Assembly: GCA_017881765.1 (NCBI GenBank)
Contig: JADGQN010000004.1
Coordinates: 1 to 32,339, forward strand
Direction: 5' to 3'
DNA length: 32,339 nt
From: Syntrophobacterales bacterium
GTDB taxonomy: Bacteria > Desulfobacterota > Syntrophorhabdia > Syntrophorhabdales > WCHB1-27
Position 1 is the first letter of the stretch; each line of letters begins with the position of its first letter. Below the pieces are notes generated by a model. That model was not told where the DNA came from. It saw only the letters and a program-made list of their open reading frames with translations, and ran no database searches. Below are positions 8,949 to 17,244 of the stretch, piece after piece. The position numbers were made by a program, and so were the translations under genes.

Positions 8949-8977
8949 CTTGTTTTTGACGGCAGGTGTGCTATAGT
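8949..8977 (+). promoter_or_regulatory. Predicted promoter of the zinc-ribbon gene
   Basis: A TTGTTT-like -35 (8950-8955), a 16-nt spacer and an extended -10, TGC-TATAGT (8969-8977), point to a start near 8984. This leaves a leader of about 36 nt before the ATG at 9020. The -10 mirrors the one used by recC on the other strand. Confidence 0.55.
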
Positions 8978-9019
8978 TAGAAAGCAAGGCTCAGCCATAA
9001 CTCAAGGAGTCGAACCGAT

Positions 9020-9448
9020 ATGAAAAGAAACGGGAAGAAAAGCGCGAAGAAGACAAAGGCGACCAAAGAGACGCAGGAACTGGAGAAATTCTGGGAGACT
9101 ATGCCCGAAGAAGCACGAGATGAGTTGATGCAGATTGCCCAAGACGCCGGTTCCGAAGACGAGTTCGTCAGGGCCGTCTTTGTTGGGGACTGCCCCAGCT
9201 GTGCCAGCGATAAGACAGCTATGCCGGCGGGGCCTGACGGCGAGGAGGACCTGACGGTAGGTGTGTGCAAGGCGTGCGGCTACGTCTGGTGCCTCGAGTG
9301 CGATCATGAGCTGGCTCCCGGCACGGCCTGCGGCCATTGGGACATTTGCGAGAGCTGCGAAGAGTTGGATGAGGAGTCAGGCATCTGCACCACGTCACCG
9401 GACCAATGCGACGTGATCCAGACGTGGCTTTCACACAAAGGGTCCTAG
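9020..9448 (+). CDS. Cysteine-rich zinc-ribbon protein, unknown function
   Basis: The 142-residue protein is preceded by AAGGAG (9004-9009) at 10-nt spacing, so the start is secure. The first 17 residues are very basic (KRNGKKSAKKTKATK), and an acidic helical segment follows (about 20-55). The rest holds paired cysteines: CPSC (about 58-61), CKAC and CLEC (about 82-93), and CESC near 112-115, a pattern typical of tandem zinc ribbons. I do not recognise a named family. The stop overlaps the ferredoxin stop on the other strand by two bases (TAG at 9446-9448 against 9445-9447), so the two genes are convergent with no room for a terminator. Confidence 0.85.
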   Translation: MKRNGKKSAKKTKATKETQELEKFWETMPEEARDELMQIAQDAGSEDEFVRAVFVGDCPSCASDKTAMPAGPDGEEDLTVGVCKACGYVWCLECDHELAPGTACGHWDICESCEELDEESGICTTSPDQCDVIQTWLSHKGS

Positions 9449-9648
9449 CCCGGGCGCGGTCGGTCTTTTTTCGGAAAGTCTATCTTGATTGCGTTCGCAG
9501 GGCATTCAGCACCGCAAAAGCCGCACTCTTCGCAGAATTCTTCCTCTAAGAAGACCTTTTCGCTCCTCATGACGAGAGCCCTTGGCGGGCAGACTTCTAC
9601 GCAAGCCCCACATTCCGTGCATACCGTTTTATCGATAACAGGTATCAT
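9445..9648 (-). CDS. 2[4Fe-4S] ferredoxin, 67 residues
   Basis: This is a small electron carrier with two complete cluster motifs, CTECGACVEVCP and CEECGFCGAECP (CxxCxxCxxxCP twice), in a bacterial-type ferredoxin of normal length. The ATG at 9648 shares a base with the stop of the upstream oxidoreductase (TGATG, 1-nt overlap), so the two are translated together. That suggests the ferredoxin is the redox partner of the flavoenzyme. The C-terminus is basic and proline-rich (KKDRPRPG). Confidence 0.92.
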   Translation of the reverse strand: MIPVIDKTVCTECGACVEVCPPRALVMRSEKVFLEEEFCEECGFCGAECPANAIKIDFPKKDRPRPG

Positions 9649-11588
9649 CAGATCGCCATCCCCACACGATAACCATCATGTATGGCGTTGTTGAGACGCC
9701 TTGGTCTTTTGGCATCACCAACAAAATGCATCTCGTGACCTGAACCTTCAAGTGCCAACTTCCACGAACCGGCAGACTGCCGTTGTGTCATAATTATAGC
9801 GTCAATTTCGATAACCTGTTCCCCGTGCGTACCGGCTACGCGAGCCATTCTTCCGTCAACCCCGAGAAGTCGACTCGACCGCAGCAGGGTAGCCTTTTTC
9901 TCCTTCAGTATTCTCATGTACCCCCAGAGATAGAACGGGTTAACGTCCCTCCCGAGCTTTGCTCCCTCTTCAATGATGGTGAGATCGTACGCTCCCTGAC
10001 TGGAAAGAAAAACGGCGACTCCCAGTCCCACGCCCTCTCCGCCGAGAATGAGCACCCTGCCCGAGGGCCTCGTGCCTTTGCCGATAATATCTTCGGGCGA
10101 GAAAACGGGAGGGCCGTTGATGGACGGCGGAACACTCACGGACGCACCCGTGGCAATCACGATAACGTCTGCTTGCTGCTCTGAGATGGCCTCAGGTGTG
10201 GCATCGACGCTCATCTTCAACTCAACGCCCGCCATCCTGCACGAGTGTTCAAGATAGCGTATCGGGCGCAAAAGTTCCTTCGCACCTTCATCCACACGGG
10301 AGGCAAGCAGGACGGCCCCGCCCAATTGCCCATTCTTCTCCCAGAGCGTTACCTTGTGTCCTCTGCTTGCGGCCACCGTCGCACACTGGAGACCGGCCGG
10401 TCCTCCGCCGACGACGGTCACTCTCTTCTTCTTGTGGGTTGTCGCAAAGCCACGATATCCCCATTCACTTTCTCCTTCGTGACCAAGAGTCGGCCGGACC
10501 GAACACATGATCGGCTGGTGAAAATAAAGACGGGAGAAGCAGAGATTGCACGCGATGCAGGGGATGATCTCATCTTCCCTGTTTTCGGCAACTTTGCGCG
10601 GGATCTCAGGGTCTGCGATCATGGGCCTGCAGGCCTCCCAAAAATCGATCGATCCTGAGGCAATAGCCTGCTCCGGCACGTTCGGGGTGAACTGACGGAA
10701 TGCCATCATGACCGGAACTGTCACAGCTTCCTTCACCTTCTTTGCCACCCAGAGCCAATGGCCCATCGGCACGTCTCGCGTGATGACGGAAACAGAGGAT
10801 TCGTGCCAGCCTATCGTGACACTCAGATAGTCAGCGCCGGCCGCCTCCGCGATACGAAAGCTCTCCACGCTCTCTTCCAGCGTGTTGCCTCCGCGGTCAT
10901 CGAGCAGCTCCAGACCGCACAGCCGGATGCCGACCGGAACACCCTTCCCCACCTCTGCCTTGACCGCCTGCAGCACCTCTGTCATCAGCCTGCACCTGTT
11001 TCTGATATCACCCCCGTACTCGTCCTGCCTCCTATTCGTGTATCGCGAGATGAAAGTTGAGAGGAGATAGCCGACGATGCCGGAGATCTCCACCATGTCA
11101 AAGCCGGCCTCCACAGCGCGGCGCGCGGCATTTGCATGGTCAGTAATCGATTCCTTTATCTGGGCAGCACCTATCTGGCGGGGTGGCTTGAAATAGGAGA
11201 GCTTCTGCGGCACAACCGACGGCATCAAGCAGTAGTCGAGCTCAACTCCCCCTTCCCTGCCGCAGTGCAGGATCTGAAGACAGGAGAGCGCACCATTGCG
11301 CCTTATCACATTCGCTATGCGTGCAAGTCCGGGAATGAACCGATCATCGTATATGCCCATCATGCCCTTAAAACCCTTGCCTTCGCCTCGCTTATCCGTG
11401 TATGCACCCTGGGTGGTCACTATGGCTGCCCCGCCCCTGGCCTGAGCCTCCATGTATGCTACTTCCCTGTCACTCACAAATCCGTCGCCAAAGGGAAAGT
11501 TCGTCTCGGTAGCAGCGTATTTAATGCGGTTCTTCGTCGCGAGAGGTCCTATACGACCGGGAGCGAATATATGGGGATAATTGGCCAT
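9648..11588 (-). CDS. FMN/FAD/[4Fe-4S] NADH:flavin oxidoreductase (2,4-dienoyl-CoA reductase / enoate reductase family)
   Basis: This is a three-part flavoenzyme of 646 residues. Residues 1-340 are an old-yellow-enzyme TIM barrel (IFAPGRIGPLATKNRIKYAATET, LQILHCGREG, SRYTNRRQDEYGG, the last typical of the family). A CxxCxxxC-x11-C iron-sulfur motif follows (CIACNLCF...MCSVRP, about 343-362). The C-terminal half is an FAD/NAD(P) domain beginning with VVGGGPAGLQCA (about 391) and containing a second dinucleotide fold, LILGGEGVGLGVAVFL. The family reduces activated C=C bonds in enoates, dienoyl-CoAs and bile-acid intermediates; the substrate here cannot be read from sequence. It is coupled by a 1-nt overlap to the ferredoxin, which suggests ferredoxin-linked electron transfer (inference). 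A GGAATGAGC stretch precedes the ATG. Confidence 0.93.
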   Translation of the reverse strand: MANYPHIFAPGRIGPLATKNRIKYAATETNFPFGDGFVSDREVAYMEAQARGGAAIVTTQGAYTDKRGEGKGFKGMMGIYDDRFIPGLARIANVIRRNGALSCLQILHCGREGGVELDYCLMPSVVPQKLSYFKPPRQIGAAQIKESITDHANAARRAVEAGFDMVEISGIVGYLLSTFISRYTNRRQDEYGGDIRNRCRLMTEVLQAVKAEVGKGVPVGIRLCGLELLDDRGGNTLEESVESFRIAEAAGADYLSVTIGWHESSVSVITRDVPMGHWLWVAKKVKEAVTVPVMMAFRQFTPNVPEQAIASGSIDFWEACRPMIADPEIPRKVAENREDEIIPCIACNLCFSRLYFHQPIMCSVRPTLGHEGESEWGYRGFATTHKKKRVTVVGGGPAGLQCATVAASRGHKVTLWEKNGQLGGAVLLASRVDEGAKELLRPIRYLEHSCRMAGVELKMSVDATPEAISEQQADVIVIATGASVSVPPSINGPPVFSPEDIIGKGTRPSGRVLILGGEGVGLGVAVFLSSQGAYDLTIIEEGAKLGRDVNPFYLWGYMRILKEKKATLLRSSRLLGVDGRMARVAGTHGEQVIEIDAIIMTQRQSAGSWKLALEGSGHEMHFVGDAKRPRRLNNAIHDGYRVGMAI

Positions 11589-11715
11589 GCGCTCATTCCT
11601 TTTTTGCTGGCTTTCGGTCTATGGGGCGTTGTCGGTAACGCCGGAAAGTAGGTACCACACGGCGCATTAGTAAGTCAAGCTGACACCCGTTGACTCTGCC
11701 ACTCGACCGTGCCAG

Positions 11716-12342
11716 CTACTTTGAGGCTGTTATGATGGCGGGGGAGCCGCTTTCCGGCAGAGCCCTTACGCGGCCCCCACCGATGAACCTCGCGTTATAG
11801 AAATCAGCGGAGAGGGAGTCAATCCTCACGCCTCCCTTGTTCAGGGCTGATGCGTGAATGAATTGGCCGTTCCCCATATAAATACCTACGTGGGTCGGGT
11901 ACTGTTCATGCTGCTTGGTTCTGAAAAAAACGAGATCGCCCATCGTCAATTCTTCTCTGGAGATTCTCCTGCCCGCGTCATACTGCTCCCTAGCCGTCCT
12001 CGGCAGGGCAACGTCAACTGAAGAAAACATCCTCCTGACAAAAGCCGAGCAGTCGATCCCGGTCAGTCCGTCGCCCCCAAGCCTGTAAGGAACCCCTAAA
12101 AGGGTTTTTGCCTGCTTGATCAGGCCATACCTCTCCTCATCATCACGCCAAGGGCGGACAGAATGCTGCCCATGTGCGCGTGGGGGATCTTTCGTTTCAA
12201 TAACGGTACTATACTGTTTATTCGCGGGCCTGATGTTGGTGAAATGGTAAGCCCCGGCATCATCCACATACCCGTAAATACTGGCGTAAAGAGTGGCGGG
12301 AGCGGTGCATAAGCACAAAAGGAGGATTATGGTAAAGTGCAT
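11716..12342 (-). CDS. Secreted NlpC/P60 peptidoglycan endopeptidase
   Basis: The 208-residue protein has a clear signal peptide (hydrophobic IILLLCLCTAPATLYA, cleavage near residue 20). A short segment follows (YGYVDDAGAYHFTNIRP, about 23-40) of the DUF4124/SH3-like type common in front of such enzymes. The catalytic domain spans about 70-195: cysteine in GIDCSAFVRRMF (about 97), histidine in PTHVGIYMG (about 150), and FIHAS (about 165). These enzymes cleave D-Glu to diamino-acid bonds in peptidoglycan stem peptides, in the periplasm. The gene is not obviously coupled to its neighbours, with 101 bp from the upstream gene and 127 bp to the next. The Shine-Dalgarno is weak. Confidence 0.92.
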   Translation of the reverse strand: MHFTIILLLCLCTAPATLYASIYGYVDDAGAYHFTNIRPANKQYSTVIETKDPPRAHGQHSVRPWRDDEERYGLIKQAKTLLGVPYRLGGDGLTGIDCSAFVRRMFSSVDVALPRTAREQYDAGRRISREELTMGDLVFFRTKQHEQYPTHVGIYMGNGQFIHASALNKGGVRIDSLSADFYNARFIGGGRVRALPESGSPAIITASK

Positions 12343-12443
12343 CGGCCTGTTTCCGAAATCTTTCCCTTATCTATTCTATGCAATAATGCTGCCCAAGACA
12401 ACTCCGACATTGTCAAGTCCAGGCCAGGCCACCACTTGGGGTC

Positions 12444-12998
12444 CTACAGATCGATCTCTTCCAGTCTCAACTTGCCGGCGGGCTTCGAGGGTTCAGCGTT
12501 AATACGGTACCGGTTGCTCACCTCGATGCGGTCTGGTTTCAGGTGCGCTCTTGGCGGACTGAACTTCAGCGGCTCCGCATGGCCTCCAGTTGCGTCGGGA
12601 AACCTTCTAAAAAGATCGTCCCTCACGTTATCGATAATACTGCCCCGTTCTATATTCGTCCAGTCAGGATAACGAAAGTTGATCACGTTAAGGACTGCGC
12701 CCTGCTTGTCACACACAATGAGATGCTGGTCTCGAAACGCGTCTTTGGCAAAATCTATCTCAATGACTTGCTTCACGTGACCAGGCTTGCTGGAGTTCTT
12801 CTTTGCAGCCTTGACGATCTCGATCAGTTCCGCATAGGTCCTGCTTCCTTCCGGGGGGACATGCATTACGCAAACTTTAAAGAGCGTGGCCGGCTCGATG
12901 TCACGGACTATGCTGCCTGCGTCCAGATAGGCCTGGGTCCCATCGTCGTCGACACCGACGGCTACCCACTCTTGCATATCTGGCCCTGAGCGTTCCAT
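12444..12998 (-). CDS. Surface-adhesin-E-like protein without signal peptide
   Basis: I choose the ATG at 12998 (184 residues) because AAAGGAG lies 8 nt upstream (13013-13007); an in-frame start at 13046 has no ribosome site. The core pattern is EWVAVGVDDDGTQAYLDAGSI, VCVMHVP, a basic middle, VIEIDFAKDAFRDQHLIVCD and NVINFRYPDWTNIERGSIID. This is the layout I associate with the surface-adhesin protein E family: a W near the N-terminus, a Tyr-Asp/Leu-Asp element, and a late W before a conserved 'PGS'-like turn. Similarity to the lipoprotein at 27718-28248 is at the level of this pattern only. No signal peptide or lipobox is visible, so the location is uncertain. Confidence 0.7.
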   Translation of the reverse strand: MERSGPDMQEWVAVGVDDDGTQAYLDAGSIVRDIEPATLFKVCVMHVPPEGSRTYAELIEIVKAAKKNSSKPGHVKQVIEIDFAKDAFRDQHLIVCDKQGAVLNVINFRYPDWTNIERGSIIDNVRDDLFRRFPDATGGHAEPLKFSPPRAHLKPDRIEVSNRYRINAEPSKPAGKLRLEEIDL

Positions 12999-13114
12999 GC
13001 CTCTGACTCCTTTATCGGCCTTTTTTCTGTTCATCTTAAGCAACACTAAAGGTTGGACCGCACAGGAGATCCTCGATGATCAGCTTCGCCTGTCACACCT
13101 CATACGCGCAACGG

Positions 13115-13142
13115 CGATACAAACGTAACGATACAAACGTAA
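13115..13142 (+). repeat. Tandem 14-bp repeat upstream of a promoter
   Basis: CGATACAAACGTAA occurs twice back to back (13115-13128 and 13129-13142), ending 3 bp before the TTGACA box at 13146. Adjacent direct repeats with a 14-bp period at this position suggest an activator or repressor site. Confidence 0.6.
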
Positions 13143-13145
13143 TGG

Positions 13146-13174
13146 TTGACAAGTAGTCTACTCAGTGCTATTTC
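13146..13174 (+). promoter_or_regulatory. Predicted sigma70 promoter of the DUF362 fusion gene
   Basis: A consensus TTGACA (13146-13151), a 17-nt spacer and TG-C-TATTTC (13166-13174, extended -10) predict a start near 13181 and a leader of about 37 nt before the ATG at 13218. Confidence 0.6.
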
Positions 13175-13217
13175 TGTACCATCGGAACTTTGCCTGCCGC
13201 ACCTATTGGAGGTCTCT

Positions 13218-16214
13218 ATGAGCCCCACAAACGGACATAGCAGCGAGCTTCACTTCACGGAAAGAATGTGGGGGTACATCTCTGAGGGAGCAGCGTCTTT
13301 CGAACAAGGTTACATCGAGGGTAAGGAGGCCGACAACAGGCTGGAATATCGGGTCACCATCAGCATAAAGGACCTGGATGCGCTCATGGCAGAGCCGGAG
13401 GATACGGGCGGTGATGCGACGGCACGTCATGTACCGATGGACGGGTGGGCTTCATGCGGAAAGCTCTTTGGTGAGACGCGTCCACTGCAAAGGGGAGCAA
13501 CTTTCGGCCTCTACTGGAAAGACCCTCAGAGTGGCGAACGCCGCATGTCATACGACTTTCAGGTGGTAGGACGGGACAACACCGTCTACGCGTTTTCCGG
13601 ATATAAGCGCATCGTTCATGACCCGGGCACCTTCGATATCCTCCAGGATCACACGACGCTTTACGCGACACTCCAGTGGACGGAAGGCGACGAGACAAAG
13701 ACGGCTCGCGGCATCATTTACTTTCACGTGCTTACGGACCTTGCCCCCATGCTCCTCTCCATGTTTCTTCCAAAGACTGAAAATCCCCTCGATCTGCTCA
13801 CCGGTCTTTTTGATTCGAGCTGGAAGGAGCGACTCGTAACGGTGGCGCGTTTCTTCCTGTTTGTGTCCGGAGAAGCCTCTGAGGAATACTTGGAAAGCCT
13901 TATCCCTCGAAGATATGAGACTCAATACCACAACTGGGTATGTAAAGGAACGTGCACGACAGAAGGCGTTGCACAGGAGTTCTTCCTCTTTTCCGGTATA
14001 CATGATAAAGGTTTTCCCTGGGGAGGCGATGAAACATTCTCAGACATAGGGCTCATCCTGAGGGACGCGCCAGGATCGACAAGGCGCTTCGCCTTCTCTG
14101 ACCGATCCATACAGAGTATGGAGTTGGACTTCAAGTTTCAGCGGCAGGGCTTTTACAGATACGAGGGCAGTCTCTTCGAAATTACTGACGGGTACCAAGT
14201 CTCCTTCACGGATATGCGCAAACAAGTCCTCCCTGAATACCTTCGTGAGATCCCCGCCTGCCTCAAGTTGACGTTCACACCGCAGTTTGTCGACAGCAAG
14301 AGTGTACCCTTAGAAATAAGCATGCAGAGGCTGAAGGAGTTTCTTGAAGGCGTCCAGGGCAAGTTAGAAGATAAGCAGGAAAAGCCGGTCGTTCCCCGGG
14401 GCTTTGATTGGATCTCACAGCTTCTGAAAGCAACGGAGAAATGGCTTAACGAACTGAACCCCCCGGATAACCCCTTGGGTTATTCGGCAGATATATATAA
14501 ACTGTCCAATATCGCCGGGAGCATCAATCTTGAGGGTACGGCGTATGAGGTCCTCTCTGATGAGACACTTGCTGAGGGCGAATACGGGAAGCTTGTCGCC
14601 TTTACCGTGCCTACCCTGTACTACAATTATTTCTGCGCTGTTGAAGCCGCCCGGAGCGCATCCACAGACGATGCCTTCCGGGTGCAGATACGCTCGGGTA
14701 CCCTGCGTTCCGTCGCCCGTGGCTCTGTCACACATTGGGCTGAAGAACTACTCGGAAAGATCATCAGCGATCTTGCATATATGGATCTTCAGGTCGTAAG
14801 CAATCCGGCCGGCACACTTCAGCAGAGTGAGATAACGCCGAGAGAGAAGGCTGACGCCTTGATTCTCCCCACGGCAGATCTCCTTGAGATCAACAACAAC
14901 CACTATCCAAATCACAGATTCTTTCAGCGGCGCATCGTTGTCTTGCCCGGTACACAGCAGAAGGAAACCCTGGCCATGGAAGAGGACATGGGTGTACTCG
15001 ACCTCACGCCTCTGGGCACCGAGCGGACCACGCGCGTTGCCGCTATCAAAAACACCGATCGATTTTCCGCCCTCGATCAAGCTATGCAGGTCACAGGCTT
15101 CTTTGATGCGCTGGAGCGTGCGTTTCAAAAGGCCAGAGAGGAGAAACAAAAAACAAGAGAGACCTTCTCCATAGTCATAAAGCCAAGTTTCAGCTTCATG
15201 TACTCCCTCACGGACGTCTCCAGCTATACTGATCCGGCCCTGGTGAAATACCTCATAGATAAGGTCTGCGACAAGGGTTTCAAAAACATCACCGTGGTCG
15301 AGGCCCAGAGCACGTACGCTACGTTCTTCACGAACCGGGATGTGAAAACGTTAGCGCGGTATGTGGGATACCTTGGGGAAAACTACGCGGTTGCAGACCT
15401 CTCCGAAGACTATGTCACCTATATGTCGCCCGCGGCTTCAGCCGCGGCAGGCAAGCCCACACAGCGCGATGTTCATCCAGTGTGGAGAGATGCCGACTTC
15501 AGGATATCATTCGCAAAAAACAAAACGCACTCGTACGCCTTTTATACTTTGACCATCAAGAATATCTACGGTGCCCTTCCCAGACAAAATAAATTCAAAG
15601 AATACCATTGCAACAGAGCAGAGTTCGGTGATGAGCCCATCTACACACCGGCTATCGAACTAATACAGGACTTTCCCGTGCACTTCGGATTCATCGACGC
15701 GTACTTCAGTGCCGACGGGGTCTTTGGCGTATTTGCTGACCCGAAACCTGAGTTTACGGGCACCATCATCGGGGGCGAGGACTTGGTGGCCGTTGACTGG
15801 ATCGGTGCATCCAAAATGGGGCTCGACCCTCTGCTCTCCACGTACATGCAACTTGCTATCAAGGTCTTCGGCAAACCGGAGATCACGCTGATCGGCGACC
15901 ACTCTCTTTATGAGAACTGGCAGAATGTACCCCTCTTCTTGCCGGAAGCAACAACCCTGCTGATGGACCGCAACTACTCATGGGGACTGATCATCTATGC
16001 AGCCTTCTCCATGATGGATCCCTTCTTTGCGTTCAAGATGGAAGGAAAAGGCCTTGAACTGATCCGCCTCTATTCTCTCCCCCTCCGAGGAGCACTCCTG
16101 GAAGCTGTCGCAATAGGGGAGCGTAGCTGGGAAGCAGTGGCCAACCTGATAAACCCAGCGTCCCTGAAACAGTTGCAAGAACTGCTTGAGCTGCTGGCCG
16201 GCGACATCGGGTAA
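13218..16214 (+). CDS. Large fusion protein with C-terminal DUF362 domain
   Basis: The ATG at 13218 has GGAGG (13208-13212) at good spacing, giving 998 residues; a TTG 24 codons upstream overlaps the promoter and is unlikely. Residues about 12-200 (LHFTERMWGYISEG, FEQGYIEGKE, then a beta-rich stretch to GIIYFHVLTDL) recall the domain attached to cholesterol-oxidase-like GMC oxidoreductases; this is pattern recall, without a search. Residues 220-600 are not recognised. About 625-910 is a DUF362 domain: FSIVIKPSFSFMY, FKNITVVEAQSTYA, FRISFAKNKTHSYAFYTLTIKNIYGALP, FIDAYFSADG, and GEDLVAVDWIGASKMGLDP. DUF362 proteins are often iron-sulfur associated, but no CxxCxxC cluster is visible here and there is no signal peptide. 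Function unknown. Confidence 0.85.
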   Translation: MSPTNGHSSELHFTERMWGYISEGAASFEQGYIEGKEADNRLEYRVTISIKDLDALMAEPEDTGGDATARHVPMDGWASCGKLFGETRPLQRGATFGLYWKDPQSGERRMSYDFQVVGRDNTVYAFSGYKRIVHDPGTFDILQDHTTLYATLQWTEGDETKTARGIIYFHVLTDLAPMLLSMFLPKTENPLDLLTGLFDSSWKERLVTVARFFLFVSGEASEEYLESLIPRRYETQYHNWVCKGTCTTEGVAQEFFLFSGIHDKGFPWGGDETFSDIGLILRDAPGSTRRFAFSDRSIQSMELDFKFQRQGFYRYEGSLFEITDGYQVSFTDMRKQVLPEYLREIPACLKLTFTPQFVDSKSVPLEISMQRLKEFLEGVQGKLEDKQEKPVVPRGFDWISQLLKATEKWLNELNPPDNPLGYSADIYKLSNIAGSINLEGTAYEVLSDETLAEGEYGKLVAFTVPTLYYNYFCAVEAARSASTDDAFRVQIRSGTLRSVARGSVTHWAEELLGKIISDLAYMDLQVVSNPAGTLQQSEITPREKADALILPTADLLEINNNHYPNHRFFQRRIVVLPGTQQKETLAMEEDMGVLDLTPLGTERTTRVAAIKNTDRFSALDQAMQVTGFFDALERAFQKAREEKQKTRETFSIVIKPSFSFMYSLTDVSSYTDPALVKYLIDKVCDKGFKNITVVEAQSTYATFFTNRDVKTLARYVGYLGENYAVADLSEDYVTYMSPAASAAAGKPTQRDVHPVWRDADFRISFAKNKTHSYAFYTLTIKNIYGALPRQNKFKEYHCNRAEFGDEPIYTPAIELIQDFPVHFGFIDAYFSADGVFGVFADPKPEFTGTIIGGEDLVAVDWIGASKMGLDPLLSTYMQLAIKVFGKPEITLIGDHSLYENWQNVPLFLPEATTLLMDRNYSWGLIIYAAFSMMDPFFAFKMEGKGLELIRLYSLPLRGALLEAVAIGERSWEAVANLINPASLKQLQELLELLAGDIG

Positions 16215-16326
16215 TACCCGTCTAAACTTTTCCGCCGCATGGCCGATCATGAAGCAATAGGTAAAATTCCAACTCTCGCCGGGATGGTGCCTACAATGTA
16301 CCCTAAAATTCTGAGGTCTCCTGTCT

Positions 16327-16551
16327 TTAGTAGGAACTGCCGCTTTCCAAAATTGCGTCTAATTGCTTTACCACAGAAAACTCTGCTGCATCCTCCACCA
16401 GTGGACGAGCCTCCTCTTCGAGAGGTTTGAGCGCAACATCGACGTGCTCGGGAACTAAACGATACCCTCCCCCGGAGACCACATCAAGTGCCCAACAGAC
16501 TACCCCGCCCGTGAGTCCGACGTCTGACCGCCGTATGGCAATCAAGACCAT
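16327..16551 (-). CDS. Small hypothetical protein, 74 residues
   Basis: The frame overlaps the end of the upstream small membrane-protein gene by 10 nt and has a weak GGAG about 11 nt before the ATG at 16551. Codon use resembles that of its neighbours. The N-terminal third is mildly hydrophobic (VGLTGGVVCWALDVV) and the C-terminal half is acidic and helical (LKPLEEEARPLVEDAAEFSVVKQLDAILES). No family is recognised. It may be real and coupled to the gene at 16542-16880, but a chance frame cannot be excluded. Confidence 0.45.
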   Translation of the reverse strand: MVLIAIRRSDVGLTGGVVCWALDVVSGGGYRLVPEHVDVALKPLEEEARPLVEDAAEFSVVKQLDAILESGSSY

Positions 16552-16880
16552 GGAACACCGTCTCCGGGGAAAGTGCCGAGCGGCCGGGTGAACGTGAATT
16601 TAAAGGGCTCTGCTATCAGTTTCCGGGCAACGGTACCCACGCTGCCACTCGGAACCGAAATGGGAAGTGTGGCCACTGTTCCCACAACACCGATGGCTGT
16701 GGCAATCACCGCAAAGGGACGGATGAATACGAAGTCCCCGATTATTGCACCCGCCGGAGGTGATTCCTGTTGTTGCGCGCTAGGATTCTGGGGGGCTTCG
16801 GAACTAGTCTGGCTCTGTACGGTCAAGGCAGGCACAACCAAAAGAGCCAGGAACAACCAAAATAAGATCGCCTTTTTCAT
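16542..16880 (-). CDS. Small exported hydrophobic protein, 112 residues
   Basis: A strong AAAGGAGG ribosome site precedes the ATG at 16880. The N-terminus is a signal peptide (KKAILFWLFLALLVVPALTVQSQ). A Q/S/P-rich linker follows, then a hydrophobic segment, FVFIRPFAVIATAIGVVGTVATLPIS, and a tail with VGTVARKLIAEPFKFTFTRPLGTF. I recall short proteins with this RPFxxxATxxG...P(F)xFTFxRPLG layout in other delta-type genomes, annotated only as hypothetical or mis-annotated as transporters. It is probably anchored in the membrane or periplasmic. Function unknown. Confidence 0.75.
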   Translation of the reverse strand: MKKAILFWLFLALLVVPALTVQSQTSSEAPQNPSAQQQESPPAGAIIGDFVFIRPFAVIATAIGVVGTVATLPISVPSGSVGTVARKLIAEPFKFTFTRPLGTFPGDGVPWS

Positions 16881-17244
16881 GGCTTCCTCCTTTCTAAGAT
16901 ATTAATCACGCCGGCACGAAGCATGCGCTTACGCCGGCTTCTACTAACAAAGTTATTCATCGCACGGGCATCTGTCAATCGAGCTGACGTTAGTTCTGCA
17001 TGGCCCGCAATCCGGAAACAGGCCTAGGCCTTCCTCTTTTCAACGAGCACGCAATTTCACATTTTGCTTGATATACATGATGGCGTTACGCTATTATCCA
17101 GCTGGAAGAGCCGAAGAGCAGATCGACAAATTATGTGCCGGGGACTGAGCTCGAAATGCCAAGCCAAGACTTGGTCGCTCTCGCAAGCGCTATCTAAAAA
17201 AAACAACAGACACAATCAAGAAAACATGACTAAGGAGGATCACA
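16881..17244. other. Intergenic region between a divergent small membrane-protein gene and the amidohydrolase
   Basis: No gene is supported. An 8-bp direct repeat, ACGCCGGC, occurs at 16908-16915 and 16931-16938, close to where a promoter for the minus-strand gene should lie. A sigma70-like promoter for the amidohydrolase is at 17068-17097. The open frame at 17064-17270 overlaps the amidohydrolase start in another frame and is not protein-like. Confidence 0.6.
17068..17097 (+). promoter_or_regulatory. Predicted promoter of the amidohydrolase gene
   Basis: TTGATA (17068-17073), an 18-nt spacer and TATTAT (17092-17097). It would give a leader of about 140 nt; the leader shows no recognised riboswitch. 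Confidence 0.5.

Noticed and set aside
8691..8987. 98-codon minus-strand frame upstream of recC
   Set aside because: It runs through the large palindrome and both predicted promoters, and the translation is low-complexity R/S/A.
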